In this document: positions 22,880-34,572 of the stretch, in pieces
Numbering within the stretch: the first letter of the stretch is position 1
How the letters are laid out: each line of letters opens with the position of its first letter
From: Corbicula japonica
Taxonomy: Eukaryota; Mollusca; Bivalvia; Venerida; Cyrenidae
Direction of reading: 5' to 3'
Assembly: GCA_038501625.1 (NCBI GenBank)
Contig: JAZAYU010000005.1
Coordinates: 6,572,001 to 6,636,000, forward strand
DNA: 64,000 nt
Notes under the pieces: generated by a model
Databases searched by the model: none
The model's input: only the letters and a program-made list of their open reading frames with translations
What the model was told of the DNA's origin: nothing
Position numbers and translations under genes: made by a program

Positions 22880-24945
22880 ATGGAATATTCGTTAAAGCTG
22901 TATGACTTATGGTACCACTTGTCTAAACAGAAGAGATTCCTCATACCTGAAAAATGTGACCTTCTAGGTAAACAATATTGCATTTTGACACAAAGTTGAC
23001 GATCTTGTAACAGTCATGTTTCGTGGCACTTGAAACTAAAATTTTGCATTGTCGAATAACTGAGTAAGAAAAAATATATATATATATACTTTTAATACGT
23101 TTTGTCGTGGGGTTACCCACAATATGACCCGAAACGGAAAAGAGTTAACGAGCAAAATGGAAAAAAAAGGTTAAATATAAAAACTTTTTAAACATTCATG
23201 TTGTATTTTTTATTTTGATGGTTTTAACTATGTGATGAAACTCGCCTGTTTATTTGAAGCACGAATTCCCATACATTTTCATAACCTGATGAACGCAGTT
23301 AATATTGATTCTTTAACGGAATTTTAAGAAGATTGACAATGAGAAACGAACACTTTCATAGAAGAAACGACACCGTTTTGTTATTGGTGAATTTTTCTGA
23401 ATCAATGTTTTCTGTTTCTGGCCATTTTTAGTGTTTCTACTTAGGCATTGGCCTTTACGAGGAGTGCCAAATATGGATTTACAAAACTACCGTCTGTTTA
23501 AGCCAATACGAGTCCGCTTTATTTTCAAACGAGCGTAAACATTTTAAAACGCTTTATTCAAAACGAGCGGGTTATTTAAGGAATGATTCTTATTTTGGTG
23601 CGGTTCATGCAGATTGGACGTGCACGCGAGAGCTGGCAAATCCATAAAGCGCGCTAGCGCTTTATGGTAAATTTGCCAGCTCTCGCGTGCACGTCCAATC
23701 TGCATGAACCGCACCAAAATAAGAATCATTACTTATATTTACATTTTATTCATTTTTTCTTTAAATAAACTTCAGTCGAACGCTTTCAAAAATTAGTATT
23801 AAGTGAAAATGGGGAGTAATACGTGGGAGTTTTCAATAGTAACAGCCATGACGTTACTGACGTCATTACGGGTCATGCGGTTCATGCAAAATGAACCGAA
23901 TTTTGTTAAACGAAGAAATCAATAGGAATGTAAATATTACACATCTAAGTCCTCTTTTATTTCAGAACGAGCATGGATTTACCAATAAATTGTTTAAAAA
24001 AAATTAGCGTAATACTGCCAATAATTGGCCTGTCTCTTTGCTTTAAAATTTGTTACAATTAAAAATATTGTGTTCAATAAGAATCATTATTGTTGCTATA
24101 GTTTAACGACGTTTTGACGGAGTCGCAAAACATTATAAGAAATTGACCATGATTCCATCTAAACCGGTTGGACATTATAACGTTATCACCTAGCAACCAT
24201 TAAAAATCGTTCAAACCTTAAATTATACAAAGATATTAATGCATTAATAGTTAATTTAATACACGTTGTTCTTTTTATACACTCGGCAGACAGTAACACG
24301 AATGCTCGCAACATAGGCGGAACTTCAGACGCACAGACGCCTGACAGCGCAAATTCTATACCCGAACCGGAAACCAGTAAACACAAATATTCTTCCGGTA
24401 AACAAAAATCTCCACCTAGAAAACAAAAATCTCCTACTAGAGGGTCTTCCTGTGAGAACTATGAGTTAAAATACCAGAGTGTACACGTTTCTGGCATTCG
24501 TAGTACGTCATCGTTGACGAGGCAGCCTTCTATCGAAACACCAACCGGACTTGTTCGTCCGAGTTCGTCAACAGGTTCCGAACCAGTGCGCTTATCATCA
24601 TCTGAAAGTTTCCGAAGTGAAATAGGTTTGGTCAAATTGAATGCAATGCCTGTTTTGGAAGAAGACGGAAATTCTTCAGACGACAAGGACGGCCCCGATG
24701 AAATTGGCGGGAAGAGTAAAACTAAAGACAAATCTAAAATCAAACGCAGTAAACAGATAAGAAAGGACATCACGGACCCGACGATGGTAAAAATTGTTGT
24801 TGGAGTAGAAAACGACGAACCAAACTCTGAAAAGGGGAAATGTGAAAGACTTTCGAAGTTTGTTAAAAGATTTTTCCCATGCATACAGCGAAAAGAGGTC
24901 CCCGATATGTTAGTTTCAAAATGTTCTTCTGCACAACTTTCTTAA
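22880..24945 (+). CDS. Unrecognised disordered, basic protein (247 aa)
   Basis: Two coding exons, 22880-22967 and 24290-24945, joined in phase 1 (CTTCTAG/GTAAAC ... CTCGGCAG/AC), give 744 nt with TAA at 24943-24945. The first 29 residues (MEYSLKLYDLWYHLSKQKRF...) look structured and amphipathic. The rest is low in hydrophobics and rich in Ser, Lys, Pro and acidic residues. It has a short repeat KQKSPPR/KQKSPTR, a Ser-rich block, a lysine-rich stretch (KSKTKDKSKIKRSKQIRKD) and a final structured-looking part (KIVVGVENDE, LSKFVKRFFPCIQRK). I do not recognise the family. The intron holds the 23577-23943 palindromic element. An in-frame AUG within the second exon is not needed, because the two-exon model keeps a single frame. 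Confidence 0.6.
23577..23943 (+). mobile_element. Palindrome-headed element, copy 1
   Basis: Bases about 23580-23730 form a nearly perfect 150-bp palindrome (AGGAATGATTCTTATTTTGG ... CCAAAATAAGAATCATT) around a GCGCGCTAGCGC centre. A roughly 210-bp tail ends GGAATGTAAATATTA and contains GACGTTACTGACGTCATTAC. A reverse-complement copy is at 34168-34542. It sits in the intron of the 22880-24945 gene. Confidence 0.75.
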
Positions 24946-24967
24946 TGTCCTTCTATACATGAAACTA

Positions 24968-24973
24968 AATAAA
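24968..24973 (+). promoter_or_regulatory. Polyadenylation signal AATAAA
   Basis: AATAAA 23 bases after the TAA of the disordered-protein gene. Confidence 0.5.
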
Positions 24974-25423
24974 ACAGATTGGGGTATTTTAACTCTGTCT
25001 GACAGATTTATTTAAGTTGTATTGATGTTTTTGGCTTAACTAGTAACGGTTTACCCCACGGCTCACTTTTCTTTCAATCTTTAGCAATAATGTTTTGCAG
25101 AAATTTAACAACTCAAAGGTTCTACTCTGGTCGCGAATTCTCAGCGTTTTACAGGAATAATGAACTGATAGGGTCTACGCTTGTTGCAATTTCTAAGCGC
25201 TTAAGACTTAAAATACCGTCCTCATTAACACGTCCTAATTGCATATACATGTAGTTCAGTTGCGGCGTCCAAACATAAGCATAAACCTATAACGAACATT
25301 CTACAGCGCCAAACCAGATACACATGTACTTGAACAAACACTTGAACAGAGTATAACTGTTGGATTGGGAGCACTGCGTATATAAGAATAAATATTATAT
25401 TGGGTGGGGGTTGGTAACTCCCG

Positions 25424-25760
25424 ATCAGAAGCGCGTAGTGGTTAGGGCCGTCAGATGACCTTCACACATTCAAAGGATCCTCATCGCTGTGTGTTCGAGT
25501 CCTCTCCCGGTAATCTTGTTAGGAAGCTATCCAGCTAACTTGCGGAACGTCGGTCCTTCTACCCAGATTCTCGCCCATGCCTTAAATAATGCACGGGGGT
25601 CTTCCTCTACCAGATGAAAGCTGGAAGTCCACTCCTGATATTGTTTCAGGTTCGCACGGACACCATAGTAGAATCACGACCTTCCGTAACCTAGCTGGAT
25701 GGCTTTCTCACTTAAAACCCAATCCGGAGCTATGCCCAGCCAAGCTTTACGTAAGCATGA
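25424..25760 (+). mobile_element. tRNA-derived SINE
   Basis: A tRNA-like head has an A box (GCGTAGTGGTTAGGGCC, about 25432-25448) and a B box (GTGTTCGAGTCC, about 25491-25503) spaced about 45 bp apart. The body following contains AATAATGCACGGGGGTCTTC and CAGATGAAAGCTGGAAGT. That body resembles a conserved central domain described for animal SINEs (Nin-DC/Meta type as I recall it); this part is tentative. Confidence 0.6.
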
Positions 25761-25860
25761 TCCTTAAAATTAGTGTTGGGATATCGGTTGCAAATCACAA
25801 TCGATCATCAGTTGGAATCAGTTGCCACTTCCGATGTGATTTCACCGATTATTAATCGGT

Positions 25861-27690
25861 TTATAAATCATATCTGTGTTACATTAACAAATGGTTTCTA
25901 ATAAGTAGCATGTATAACATCCCTTATTATTGTGTGTTTGCTGCTACTTTCTACATACAGGTTGGTGCTCCAATTACAAAAATAAAACTTTTTTTGCGTG
26001 TTTTTATTAAATATGCATTGATTAGAATGAATGAACAATGCTTAACAAAGAATACACACCCCATAATACGTTGTTGATAGCACTTAATGCCCAAAAGGCC
26101 CTACTAATTAATTTCAATCATGACTAGTACAAATATTGACCAAGATATGTTTAATTGTGCAATAGTTTACAGCCGGGGGTATACATCGGTTTAAATCGAT
26201 TATGGGATAATGACATCGATTATCGGCATCGGGAGGTTCTTACTGATGATTAATCGATGTCTTTCGATCATCGGCACATCACTACTTAAAATGTATGCTT
26301 TTTAGTATATATTGCTGGGTCGGATCGAGAATGGGTTCAGTGGTGTTGCTCGGACCCCATTGGGCCAGGAATACTTACTTTTCATATATTTTTTTGCCGG
26401 AAAGTTGGAAATTATCATGTATCCAATCTGAGAATGCCCCGAACTAACCACATCCCCTCTCTTTTAGAAATCTTGCATCTGACCCTGCTAGTGTAGACCA
26501 CAACCGAACTGCATGATCAATTAATGCCTAAATAGTCTACCATGATAAACTATACTGAGTGGAATATACCGAATTAAAACCAATTTTAGAACCTTAAATA
26601 TTTAAACAGGAAAATGCGCACTATTTCAAATCATTTCATATTTAAAACTGTATATTTGCCTTATTTAATGACATAAATGAACACACAAATGAAATACAGT
26701 ATTTTCGGCAGATTTTAAACGGAATCTTATAAAGATGATATCTTTCTCATTTTTAATTTATTTGTTGAGTGTTCCTATCACTGACTTCAAAACGTAAGAG
26801 CACTTAACCACACTGTCTGATCGTTTTAAACAGTCGAGTTGTTCAGAAGAAGTTGTAAATGATTCATTGAGCACTGTAATAAAATCATGTTATTTCAATC
26901 ACTGAACAAATCGGAATCGATTTTCGATCAGATATATAATAACGCAACTCAAATGAATACGGTTTGTTTGCGTATCTTTTGCATTAATCTAGTTAAGGCA
27001 TGTATAAAACATCATTAAAATATCCCTTTCATATTGTTCACTGTATCTAACGACAGTGAAGAAAAAATAAGTATATTTTCTTATTGAATCTTGGAGTATT
27101 AATGTTCCGATAGGCCGATAGAGGTCACTCTGATCGATACTTTAAAGTGACAGGCGGTTGTCTGTTAATTTGTTATCAAATCCACAGGGGGGCCGAGTGT
27201 TTGCAGTACAATTCCACTGGATCAATACTAAGTAAGAACAATACCTTATCCTAGAAGAAGGTGGCTTTTAAAAAAATATATTTTTTCACAATATCATACA
27301 CCGTTACAACAACATATATTTCAAGTTTGAGTGTTTTTAAATCCATTATAAATCTAAATTGGTTACATCACAAATATGTCAATATTTGTGTTTATGAGAA
27401 CTGATGTTATATGTTCAGTCTTTACAACTTTATACAATTTTAAATCAAGAACAGGAAAATCTCTAAACTGGTCTCCACGTTTCGATTGGCTTATCTGCTT
27501 ACAACTGTGTGCATATATAGATTGAAAGTAAACGATGAACAAACGCCTTTAGATTTCAGTCAGTGATAAAAAGGTTTCCTCAGACAGACTGTTTAAAATA
27601 AGTGTTCTCCATGTCGCCAAGCAAACCATAAATTGCAAAAAAAACTTGTTACGAAACCCAAATATAACAGTATAAAGGATACTTGGTTGT
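25861..27690. other. Intergenic, mostly unassigned
   Basis: Contains one GGATCC-family repeat (about 26320-26490: GGTCGGATCGAGAATGGGTTC...). A block around 25770-26285 repeats the theme AATCGATTATCGGCATCG. No gene was recognised. Confidence 0.4.
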
Positions 27691-27691
27691 A

Positions 27692-27986
27692 TCAGTGAAA
27701 TAATGATTTTTTAAAAGGCAGTTTGTCAAAAACAGTAAAAAAATAATGGTATTGCACAGTTTGAAATGGTGAAAATATCAAATTTGTTTCACTGAGAAAA
27801 CATAAGAAAGATTATTTCGCACCATGGGAAATATCCTATATCACGTCTTCGCTGAAGATTATAAAACTGAGATTTGAAATCAGTCTCAAATCTCAAGCAT
27901 CGGATTGGCTGAAATGATCGCCATTTCAGCGAATCAAATGCTTGCGATTTGAGACTGGTTTCTATTATCAGTTTTATAATCTTGGG
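27692..27986. mobile_element. MITE-C tail piece followed by a MITE-B copy
   Basis: 27692-27812 resembles the MITE-C tail (AATGGTATTGCACAGTTTGA...). 27854-27986 is a MITE-B hairpin from AAGATTATAAAACTGAG to its inverse CTCAG-like end TTTTATAATCTT, with ATTGGCTGAAATG in one arm. Confidence 0.65.
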
Positions 27987-27989
27987 GTC

Positions 27990-29460
27990 CTATCTGACGT
28001 CTGGTATCTCAAAAACAAGTGCATTTTGTAAAACGCTTAAATCTTATCAGACAATTGAAAATCTGCCATGTTTGGTCGTTTTTTTCTCAATATGGATCAA
28101 GAGCCTATGTGATATTGGGGCATAAGCTCTTAAAAATAGTGATCGGTTTACTATAGAGGCGTAAAATCAATGTATTTAAGTAAACACAATAGCCGGTAAG
28201 ATACGAACTGGTGCACAGAAATTTCTTTAAGTATATTTATCAGTCAGAAACTGGACTAATCAAAGAACACTGGTAAGCAATTTTTTTAATTTATCGAATT
28301 TTACCTTTTGTATTAACATAGTTGACTTGATACGGCATTCTTTTAAACAATGGTTATGATAAGAACTGTAGAAATAAATAAACTATTTACACATAATTAT
28401 ACCCCTAGCGACCGCATATTGTGTTTGATTAGTACAAATAATACTGATTTTAAAGTTTTGAATATCTTTATTTGTTAAAGGTTATATACATTTTAAACCT
28501 GAACAAAACACAATCTTCATCTTGTAATGTAAGATTTCTGTAAAAATTTTAAAGGATATCAAACAGTTGTTAATACATTGGCAGTAAGGTTTATATGGAT
28601 ACATTTAAATTGAGACGATTCGACAATGTATAGTTTTAAGTATCGAGGTATTTGAGTGTTGAATAAATAAGCTGTAATGTAACCATCTTTAACGTGTCAA
28701 GTCATGACCATCTTTTCAACTGTCTTGTTAACATTGAATAAAAGTGTGGATTTTAAATCTTTTCAGTGACTGTTTACAGTGGGATTATTGTTTTTTATAA
28801 ATTGGTAAGAAGAATTTGCTTAATCCTTAGCCCGCTGAAAACATTGAAAATTGCGTTTGTGAGCAGTGTGTGCGAAAATTAGCCTTCACAGCCGCGGAAT
28901 ATGGCCCCGATTTTTACTTTTGAATCATGAAGAACAGCATGTACAGCACACAGATGGAAGTATCGTACCTCGGTACCTCCTCTCCTCCACCCCACGCGCA
29001 CAAAAAAAGAACAAACCCAAACACAATGATCACACAAACTAGAAAATAGACAATAAACAAAATTGTTATACGTAGAAGAAAGTCAGCGCATTTTCCTTAT
29101 TTCTGTTATGGAAAAATGCCCAAACATTTTTTTTTCACAACCTATTTGCATGTAATGGTGGAGGCGGGAATGGCGGGTGGGGGTGCCAACGGCTTCGAAA
29201 CTTCTTAATGTGGTACAACTGTGAAGTTGGTCCATTTCTAGTGTTGGTTCAACAGTCTTAAGAGTCCGACCGATTCATTAAAATAACTAGTAAGCAAAAC
29301 TTATAAGGACGTTTAATCTAAGAAGGCGGGTACACACATTCAGCTGATTAAGGGTTAAGCAGGTATGGAATGCCGTTGACGTCGTTATTTTGGTTGGTGC
29401 ATCAAAGCAAGCATATGGTGAACGGTTCGTGTTCAGCAACATTCGGTTCTATCCATACCT
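27990..29460. other. Intergenic, nothing recognised
   Basis: AT-rich sequence, no coding frame, RNA gene or repeat family recognised. Confidence 0.35.
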
Positions 29461-29461
29461 T

Positions 29462-29669
29462 TTAACCATTCTCTACATTCATACGAGGTTTACCGCGTGT
29501 GCGACATGTGTAGATCCAGATCAGCCGGCACATCTGATATGGATCTACACCGGTCGCTTCTTGGTCAGAGATAATCTAATGAATCTAAAAGCGAGCAGTG
29601 AAGATCCTGCAGATCTGGATATACACTGTTCGCCCATGCGATCTACGGTCTACGGGGCAAAGGGTTTAA
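29462..29669. mobile_element. MITE-A, full copy
   Basis: TTAACCATTCTCTACATTC ... GGGGCAAAGGGTTTAA with arms TGTAGATCCAGATCAGCCGG and AGATCTGGATATACACTG. It makes up the middle of an open frame at 29390-29872, which is therefore not taken as a gene. Confidence 0.75.
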
Positions 29670-30104
29670 ATGGGATGAAGCTTGACCTGGGATGTAACGA
29701 AGTTAATTACTCCCATTTTTTTCGGATCGAACTTCATCCCAGTTTGGAAGTATTGGATCGAATCGTGGGTTTTCATGTTCGGTGTTCGAGTCATTATTCA
29801 TGCTTGAGTATGGTAGATGGCTGTTTTCAGATTTTTGATTTTCTTTATAAAACTGCTTTTATTATACTTTAATTGCCAACACATTGTTCTTATTTTTGTT
29901 CAGTCATGGAGCAGGGAACATCTTTTTATGCTTGCAAGAATAGATGCACGGGTGCTGTGGTGAAAAATTCATTTCAAGTTTTCAATTTATTTCAGTTTGT
30001 CATATTAATTACGATGCCCCATATGGTTTCAAAATTGCGCCATGCATTTGGTTCTGTGTCGTTGACCGTTGGTCAGTCGTCATCATAAGCAGCAGCACAC
30101 TATT

Positions 30105-30480
30105 AACTTCTACAACAACCCAACCAACACCAGCATCAATCAATATCATAGTCATTATCGCCGTCGTCTTTAAATCACCATGATCGACATCAAATTCTTT
30201 ATCATTAGCCGCCTGATTATTGATTTAAGCAACAACAACACCAATAACATCATCATCATCATCACCATCATCATAATCATCATCATCGTCGTCGTCACCA
30301 TAAACCATAATCATCGTCCTCGTCGTCATCATCATCATTACTATCATAATTAGCGACAGCAACACCACCACCAATATCATTAATATCAGCTTCATCATCA
30401 ACAGCAAACATTTTCAGGTTTTTTTGTTATCATAAACCGCCTGAAAACATTATAGCAACAACAACATCACCATTATCATC
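30105..30480. repeat. CAT/CAA/CAC trinucleotide-rich region
   Basis: Imperfect triplets (CATCATCATCATCACCATCA, AACAACAACACC) dominate, with small homopurine breaks. Simple-sequence DNA that gives spurious Asp/Met-rich frames on the minus strand. Confidence 0.85.
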
Positions 30481-30894
30481 CTAGAAGCTTATTCTGCTTA
30501 TGTTCACATGGCGGATGGGTGGTGTGGCATTGTGAACGCAGTTTGACTGTATTAGCCTTAAACGTTTTATTACCAAAAAATCTCATGCTTTAGTACTGAT
30601 AAATTTAAACACACTATCCTTACAAATTACTTGAGTTTCTGATAACAATCTAAAATACATTAAAGACAGTTGCACTTGATTATTTTGATAGTAACTATGA
30701 ATCAAATTATATATTGACGTGACCGGCTCGGAATTGCTTGATTTCATCTATAAATTATGATATATATTGATTGTGTATTGAGGTTTATTTTCGACGAACC
30801 TTGTTGTCAAAATAATGCTTATTAACATTAAATTGTCATTAGGAATCAGACATGAATTTATTCGACAATATCATTATTTTATTAACATACAATG

Positions 30895-31025
30895 GCGGAT
30901 CCAAAGGGGTTCAGTCAAGTTTCTCATGGGGAATTCGGCCAGAAAGTTGGAAAGTATTATGTAACTACTCTTAGACTATCCCCAAACAAACGCCCATTCT
31001 GGAAATCCTGCATCCGACCCTCCAC
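30895..31025. repeat. GGATCC-family repeat
   Basis: AATGGCGGATCCAAAGGGG ... GGCCAGAAAGTTGGAAAG ... GGAAATCCTGCATCCGACCC: the same motif order as the other copies of this family. Confidence 0.6.
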
Positions 31026-31136
31026 GAAATCATTCAACAATAACATAGTTTGCGACAAATGTTGTAGTGGATAAAGTTAACAAATCTGGAGACCATACTT
31101 CATCGTCTATATTTAAACCATTGAAGTTTACGTAAG

Positions 31137-31388
31137 TTAACCCTTAACTCCAAATATTCGGTGTTTTATCGCATGTGCGAACAGTGTAGATCCAAATGAG
31201 CCGGCTCATTCGAGATGTCTGATCAAAATCTACATTATTCGCTTCTTCGTCAGAAAAAACCTAATGAATAATAAAACGAACACTTAAGACTTGGATCGGA
31301 TGGCACGGATGTGCCAGCATCACTGGATCTACACTTTTCGCCCATCACCCATGGATAAAACCCATATCCCATGTAGTGAAAGGTTAGG
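31137..31388. mobile_element. MITE-A copy, worn right end
   Basis: TTAACCCTTAACTCCAAATA at the left, two arms (GTGTAGATCCAAATGAGCCG; GCCAGCATCACTGGATCTAC), right end TAGTGAAAGGTTAGG. Confidence 0.7.
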
Positions 31389-31389
31389 A

Positions 31390-32380
31390 CAGAATTTAAC
31401 CAAGACCTTGAAAAAGAGAGAGTTAGTAAAGGCTCGGAGAAAAAAAGACTCAATATAACATGCACGGGCTTTAGTGTTGCCTTGACAAAAAGTCGTAAAT
31501 AAATTAGAGCTTTGAGCTGCTTGGTCCTTGTAGAAACTTTTATAGTGAGAAAATCATCAATTATTCAATCAATGGTTGAGTTTAATATTACAGTAGATCG
31601 TTGTTAGATTGTTGATATCTTTATCAATTATTCCGCGCTTCATCATATTACACTTACGTCTTGTTGAAAGAGATTTTCTACAAATTCCATGCAAGCTTGC
31701 TTATTGAAATAACGTTCATCACATAAATTGAATAAATTCTTATTGATTTGATTTATATTGAAAATTTATCATTAAAATGACGTTAATGGGTTTTTGATGT
31801 GTGAGAACGCGAAAAAGCCGATTGTCCAAAGTATGCCGGTTAGTTTTCATTTCGTAAGGATCGATTCCAATTTTCCGTCTTTCTGCTGATAATTCATGTT
31901 TGTTTTAACGTTCAAGCTGTTGGCCTAATTGACTAGTTCTGTTTGTTTTTGTTTCTCGTTTGGTTATTTAATTTCATGTTTAACGCGTACCGGAGTTGAC
32001 ATAGCATTTTGTTTCTGCTTTAAACGTAACACCTTGGTTTTATGACTTTAAGGAGGCCAACATTTGCCCTATTGTACCGAAAATAATCAATTAGGTAACG
32101 TCACTGGAAAATGTATCTTTAGACAGCTGACATAAATCCTTGAAATGACGTTCCAAAGTTAAGCAGACGACATTACTTATTATGCATTTGGGGGTAAAAT
32201 TAACATTACATAGTCAAAATGTGTAACAAAATCGCCTATAAGTGATAAAAAACATAGATAGTAGTTATACCCAAATACTGTTTTAACTATAATGCCAAAA
32301 ACTATCTCTAAATAACCTGTTCCCCTGACGTGCCGCAATTGTGATCTCAAAGTAATCCGATTTATCGAGTGTCCGGTTCC
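31390..32380. other. Intergenic, nothing recognised
   Basis: AT-rich; no gene or repeat family recognised. Confidence 0.35.
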
Positions 32381-32457
32381 ATCCTCCCCCCCCCCCCCCC
32401 TCACACACACCTTCACCTGCCTTCCCTCCTCACCCCTCACCCCCCCCCCCCCCCCTT
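32380..32457. repeat. C-rich simple sequence
   Basis: Two runs of C (about 16-18 each) separated by CACACACACCTTCACCTGCC-type sequence, all pyrimidine-rich on the plus strand. Confidence 0.9.
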
Positions 32458-32989
32458 CCAAAAATACTGCAACAATTGTCAAAACTGTCTTGCACAATTA
32501 ATAAAAACGGACAGTCTTGCATAATTAAAGCAACTTCATTCAAACAGTATTTAAGGCTTTCATTAAATATTACACGGAAATAAATTAAAACTTCCTTAAG
32601 AGTCATAATCCCGACAGCTTAGAACCTTATTCGACTGTCTGATTGATAATGTCAAATCATAAACCAAAGTTAATCTGATTTTTGGATTTAATGCGACTTG
32701 ATTAAAATTTTGTTAATAAAAGTCAAGAGCTTTATTTGAAAGTTATGGCAAAGTCGCTTTCATCTTAAAGGATTACCATGTCACAGACTTTTAAAAGACA
32801 TTCTAAAGCAACGTCTACACATTTAACATGGTATTTTCTGTGATTTAATTTGATTTACTTCAGCTAATACAGTATAACCCCCCTTTTCGAAAACGACAAA
32901 CATGCCTTTATAAAAACAAGATGAATGTTCGGTTAAACACTTTTGTCGCCTTCAAGTACTCGGTCAGAATAAAAAAAAATATAGTTTGA

Positions 32990-33420
32990 TTAAGAAATGG
33001 GAAAGTTTTCAATGGCAAACGTTAAGTTTTTGTGATAAAATCCAAGTATGAAAGGGACGTAACTCCGTAAAAACTGAACTTGACCTTAATAACGTCAACA
33101 AGTAACGAACATTTTGTCTTAAGCAATATAGCTTAAAATTTTATGAAAAAAATATTAAGAAAATGGCAAAGTTAAAGCCAACGTTAAGTTTTCGATAAAA
33201 AATCTAATTACCGAAAGGGGCATTACTCAGTACACGTTATCTTGACCTAAACTAGCTTTATAACGACCATGTTGTCAAAACTAAGCAATCTAATTTCAAA
33301 GTTCGATGAAAAAAAATAAAGAATCGGCGATGTTATAGCCTATGTTAAGTTTTCGTGACGGTTGGACCGACGGACGGACAAATCAATCACTAAGTATCGC
33401 CTTTCCTTCCAAAGGGCGAC
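32990..33420. repeat. Dispersed repeat with two tandem blocks
   Basis: Two to three blocks about 160 bp apart each carry an AACGTTAAGTTTT(T/C)G...AAAGGG(A/G)C(G/A) pattern. The element ends GGACCGACGGACGGAC ... CCAAAGGGCGACACAAAA. Similar in style to the repeat at 12825-13225, but not the same sequence. Confidence 0.5.
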
Positions 33421-33424
33421 ACAA

Positions 33425-33955
33425 AAACATACTTTTGAGTTCATGTTTTTACCATTTTTACATGCACTTAACAAGTTTTACACTGCATGTATGACAACAA
33501 AATCATGTTTAAGAACCTTAACAACTAAAATGAAAAATAGAGACACAAATTTACAAGTGGTTTAACCCAAACAATGTATTTAATCATATTACGTAGAAAT
33601 TTAAGAACTAAGTAGCATTTTAATTGCAAATTTATTGAATTTTCTACTTCTCATACAATTATTTGTCAAGTTCACTTACAAAGTAGTCGAAGTGCCTACA
33701 ATTGCGCTTTCAATTAGGTATTGCTTTCAATGCGGTGGAATTATTTAAAATTCGCATATAATGAAAGAATTGTCAAGTCATACTATATCTAACTAAATTC
33801 AGGTTTTATCAATATTAAATCAATTTAAAAATTTTAAGGTCATAATCCAATAATTTTGAATTTATTCTTTCTTTTGTTGTTCTCTTACTATATTTTATGA
33901 CAAACATTATAATATACATATTAGCTAACACCAGGAATCTCGAAAGCTCAGTGCC
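33425..33955. other. Intergenic, nothing recognised
   Basis: AT-rich; no supported feature. Confidence 0.35.
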
Positions 33956-33957
33956 AA

Positions 33958-34028
33958 AAATCATAGAACTAAATCAGGAGACCAGTCTCAACTCTCAAGC
34001 ATCTGATTGGCTGAAATGGCGATTGGAA
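33958..34028. repeat. MITE-B half copy
   Basis: GGAGACCAGTCTCAACTCTC followed by AAGCATCTGATTGGCTGAAA: one arm of MITE-B, about 550 bp upstream of the first coding exon of the DUF1330-like gene. Confidence 0.6.
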
Positions 34029-34167
34029 TGTGATATTGATAAATTAATAACAGCTTTATTTGTTAAAACATAGCTTTACTTACGGTGACGACGTCGCGTG
34101 GAAACGGCGTCACCTTTGTATTTTCTATATTAAGGATCAGTTGAATTAATCTTAGAATCATAAATAA

Positions 34168-34542
34168 TTTTTAATATTTACATTCCTATTGATTTCTTCG
34201 TTTAAAAAAATTCGGTTCATTTTGCATGAACCGCATGACCCGTAATGACGTCAGTAACGTCATGGCTGTTACTATTGAAAACTCCTACGTATTACTCCCC
34301 CTTTTCACTTAATACTAACTTTTGAAAGCGTTCGACTTAAGTTTATTTAAAGAAAAAAAAATGAATAAAATGTAAATATAAGTAATGATTCTTATTTTGG
34401 CGCGGTTCATGCAGAGTGGACGTGCACGCGAGAGCTGGCAAATTTACCATAAAGCGCTAGCGCGCTTTATGGATTTGCCAGCTCTCGCGTGCACGTCCAA
34501 TCTGCATGAACCGCACCAAAATAAGAATCATTCCTTAATTAA
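34168..34542 (-). mobile_element. Palindrome-headed element, copy 2 (inverted)
   Basis: Reverse complement of 23577-23943 with only scattered changes: tail first (TAATATTTACATTCC...), then the 150-bp palindrome at about 34384-34532. It ends 30 bp before the start codon of exon 1a of the next gene, so it lies in that gene's promoter or leader. Confidence 0.75.
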
Positions 34543-34572
34543 TTCGACTACATAACAACACCAAATTTTAAA

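Noticed and set aside
24459..24884. Minus-strand 141-aa frame
   Set aside because: Antisense shadow of the second exon of the 22880-24945 gene, which has splice-phase support.
29390..29872. Open frame of 160 codons on plus strand
   Set aside because: The middle is a full MITE-A (29462-29669); the rest shows no homology that I recognise.
30225..30407. Asp/Met-rich minus-strand frame
   Set aside because: Produced by CAT/CAA triplet repeats.
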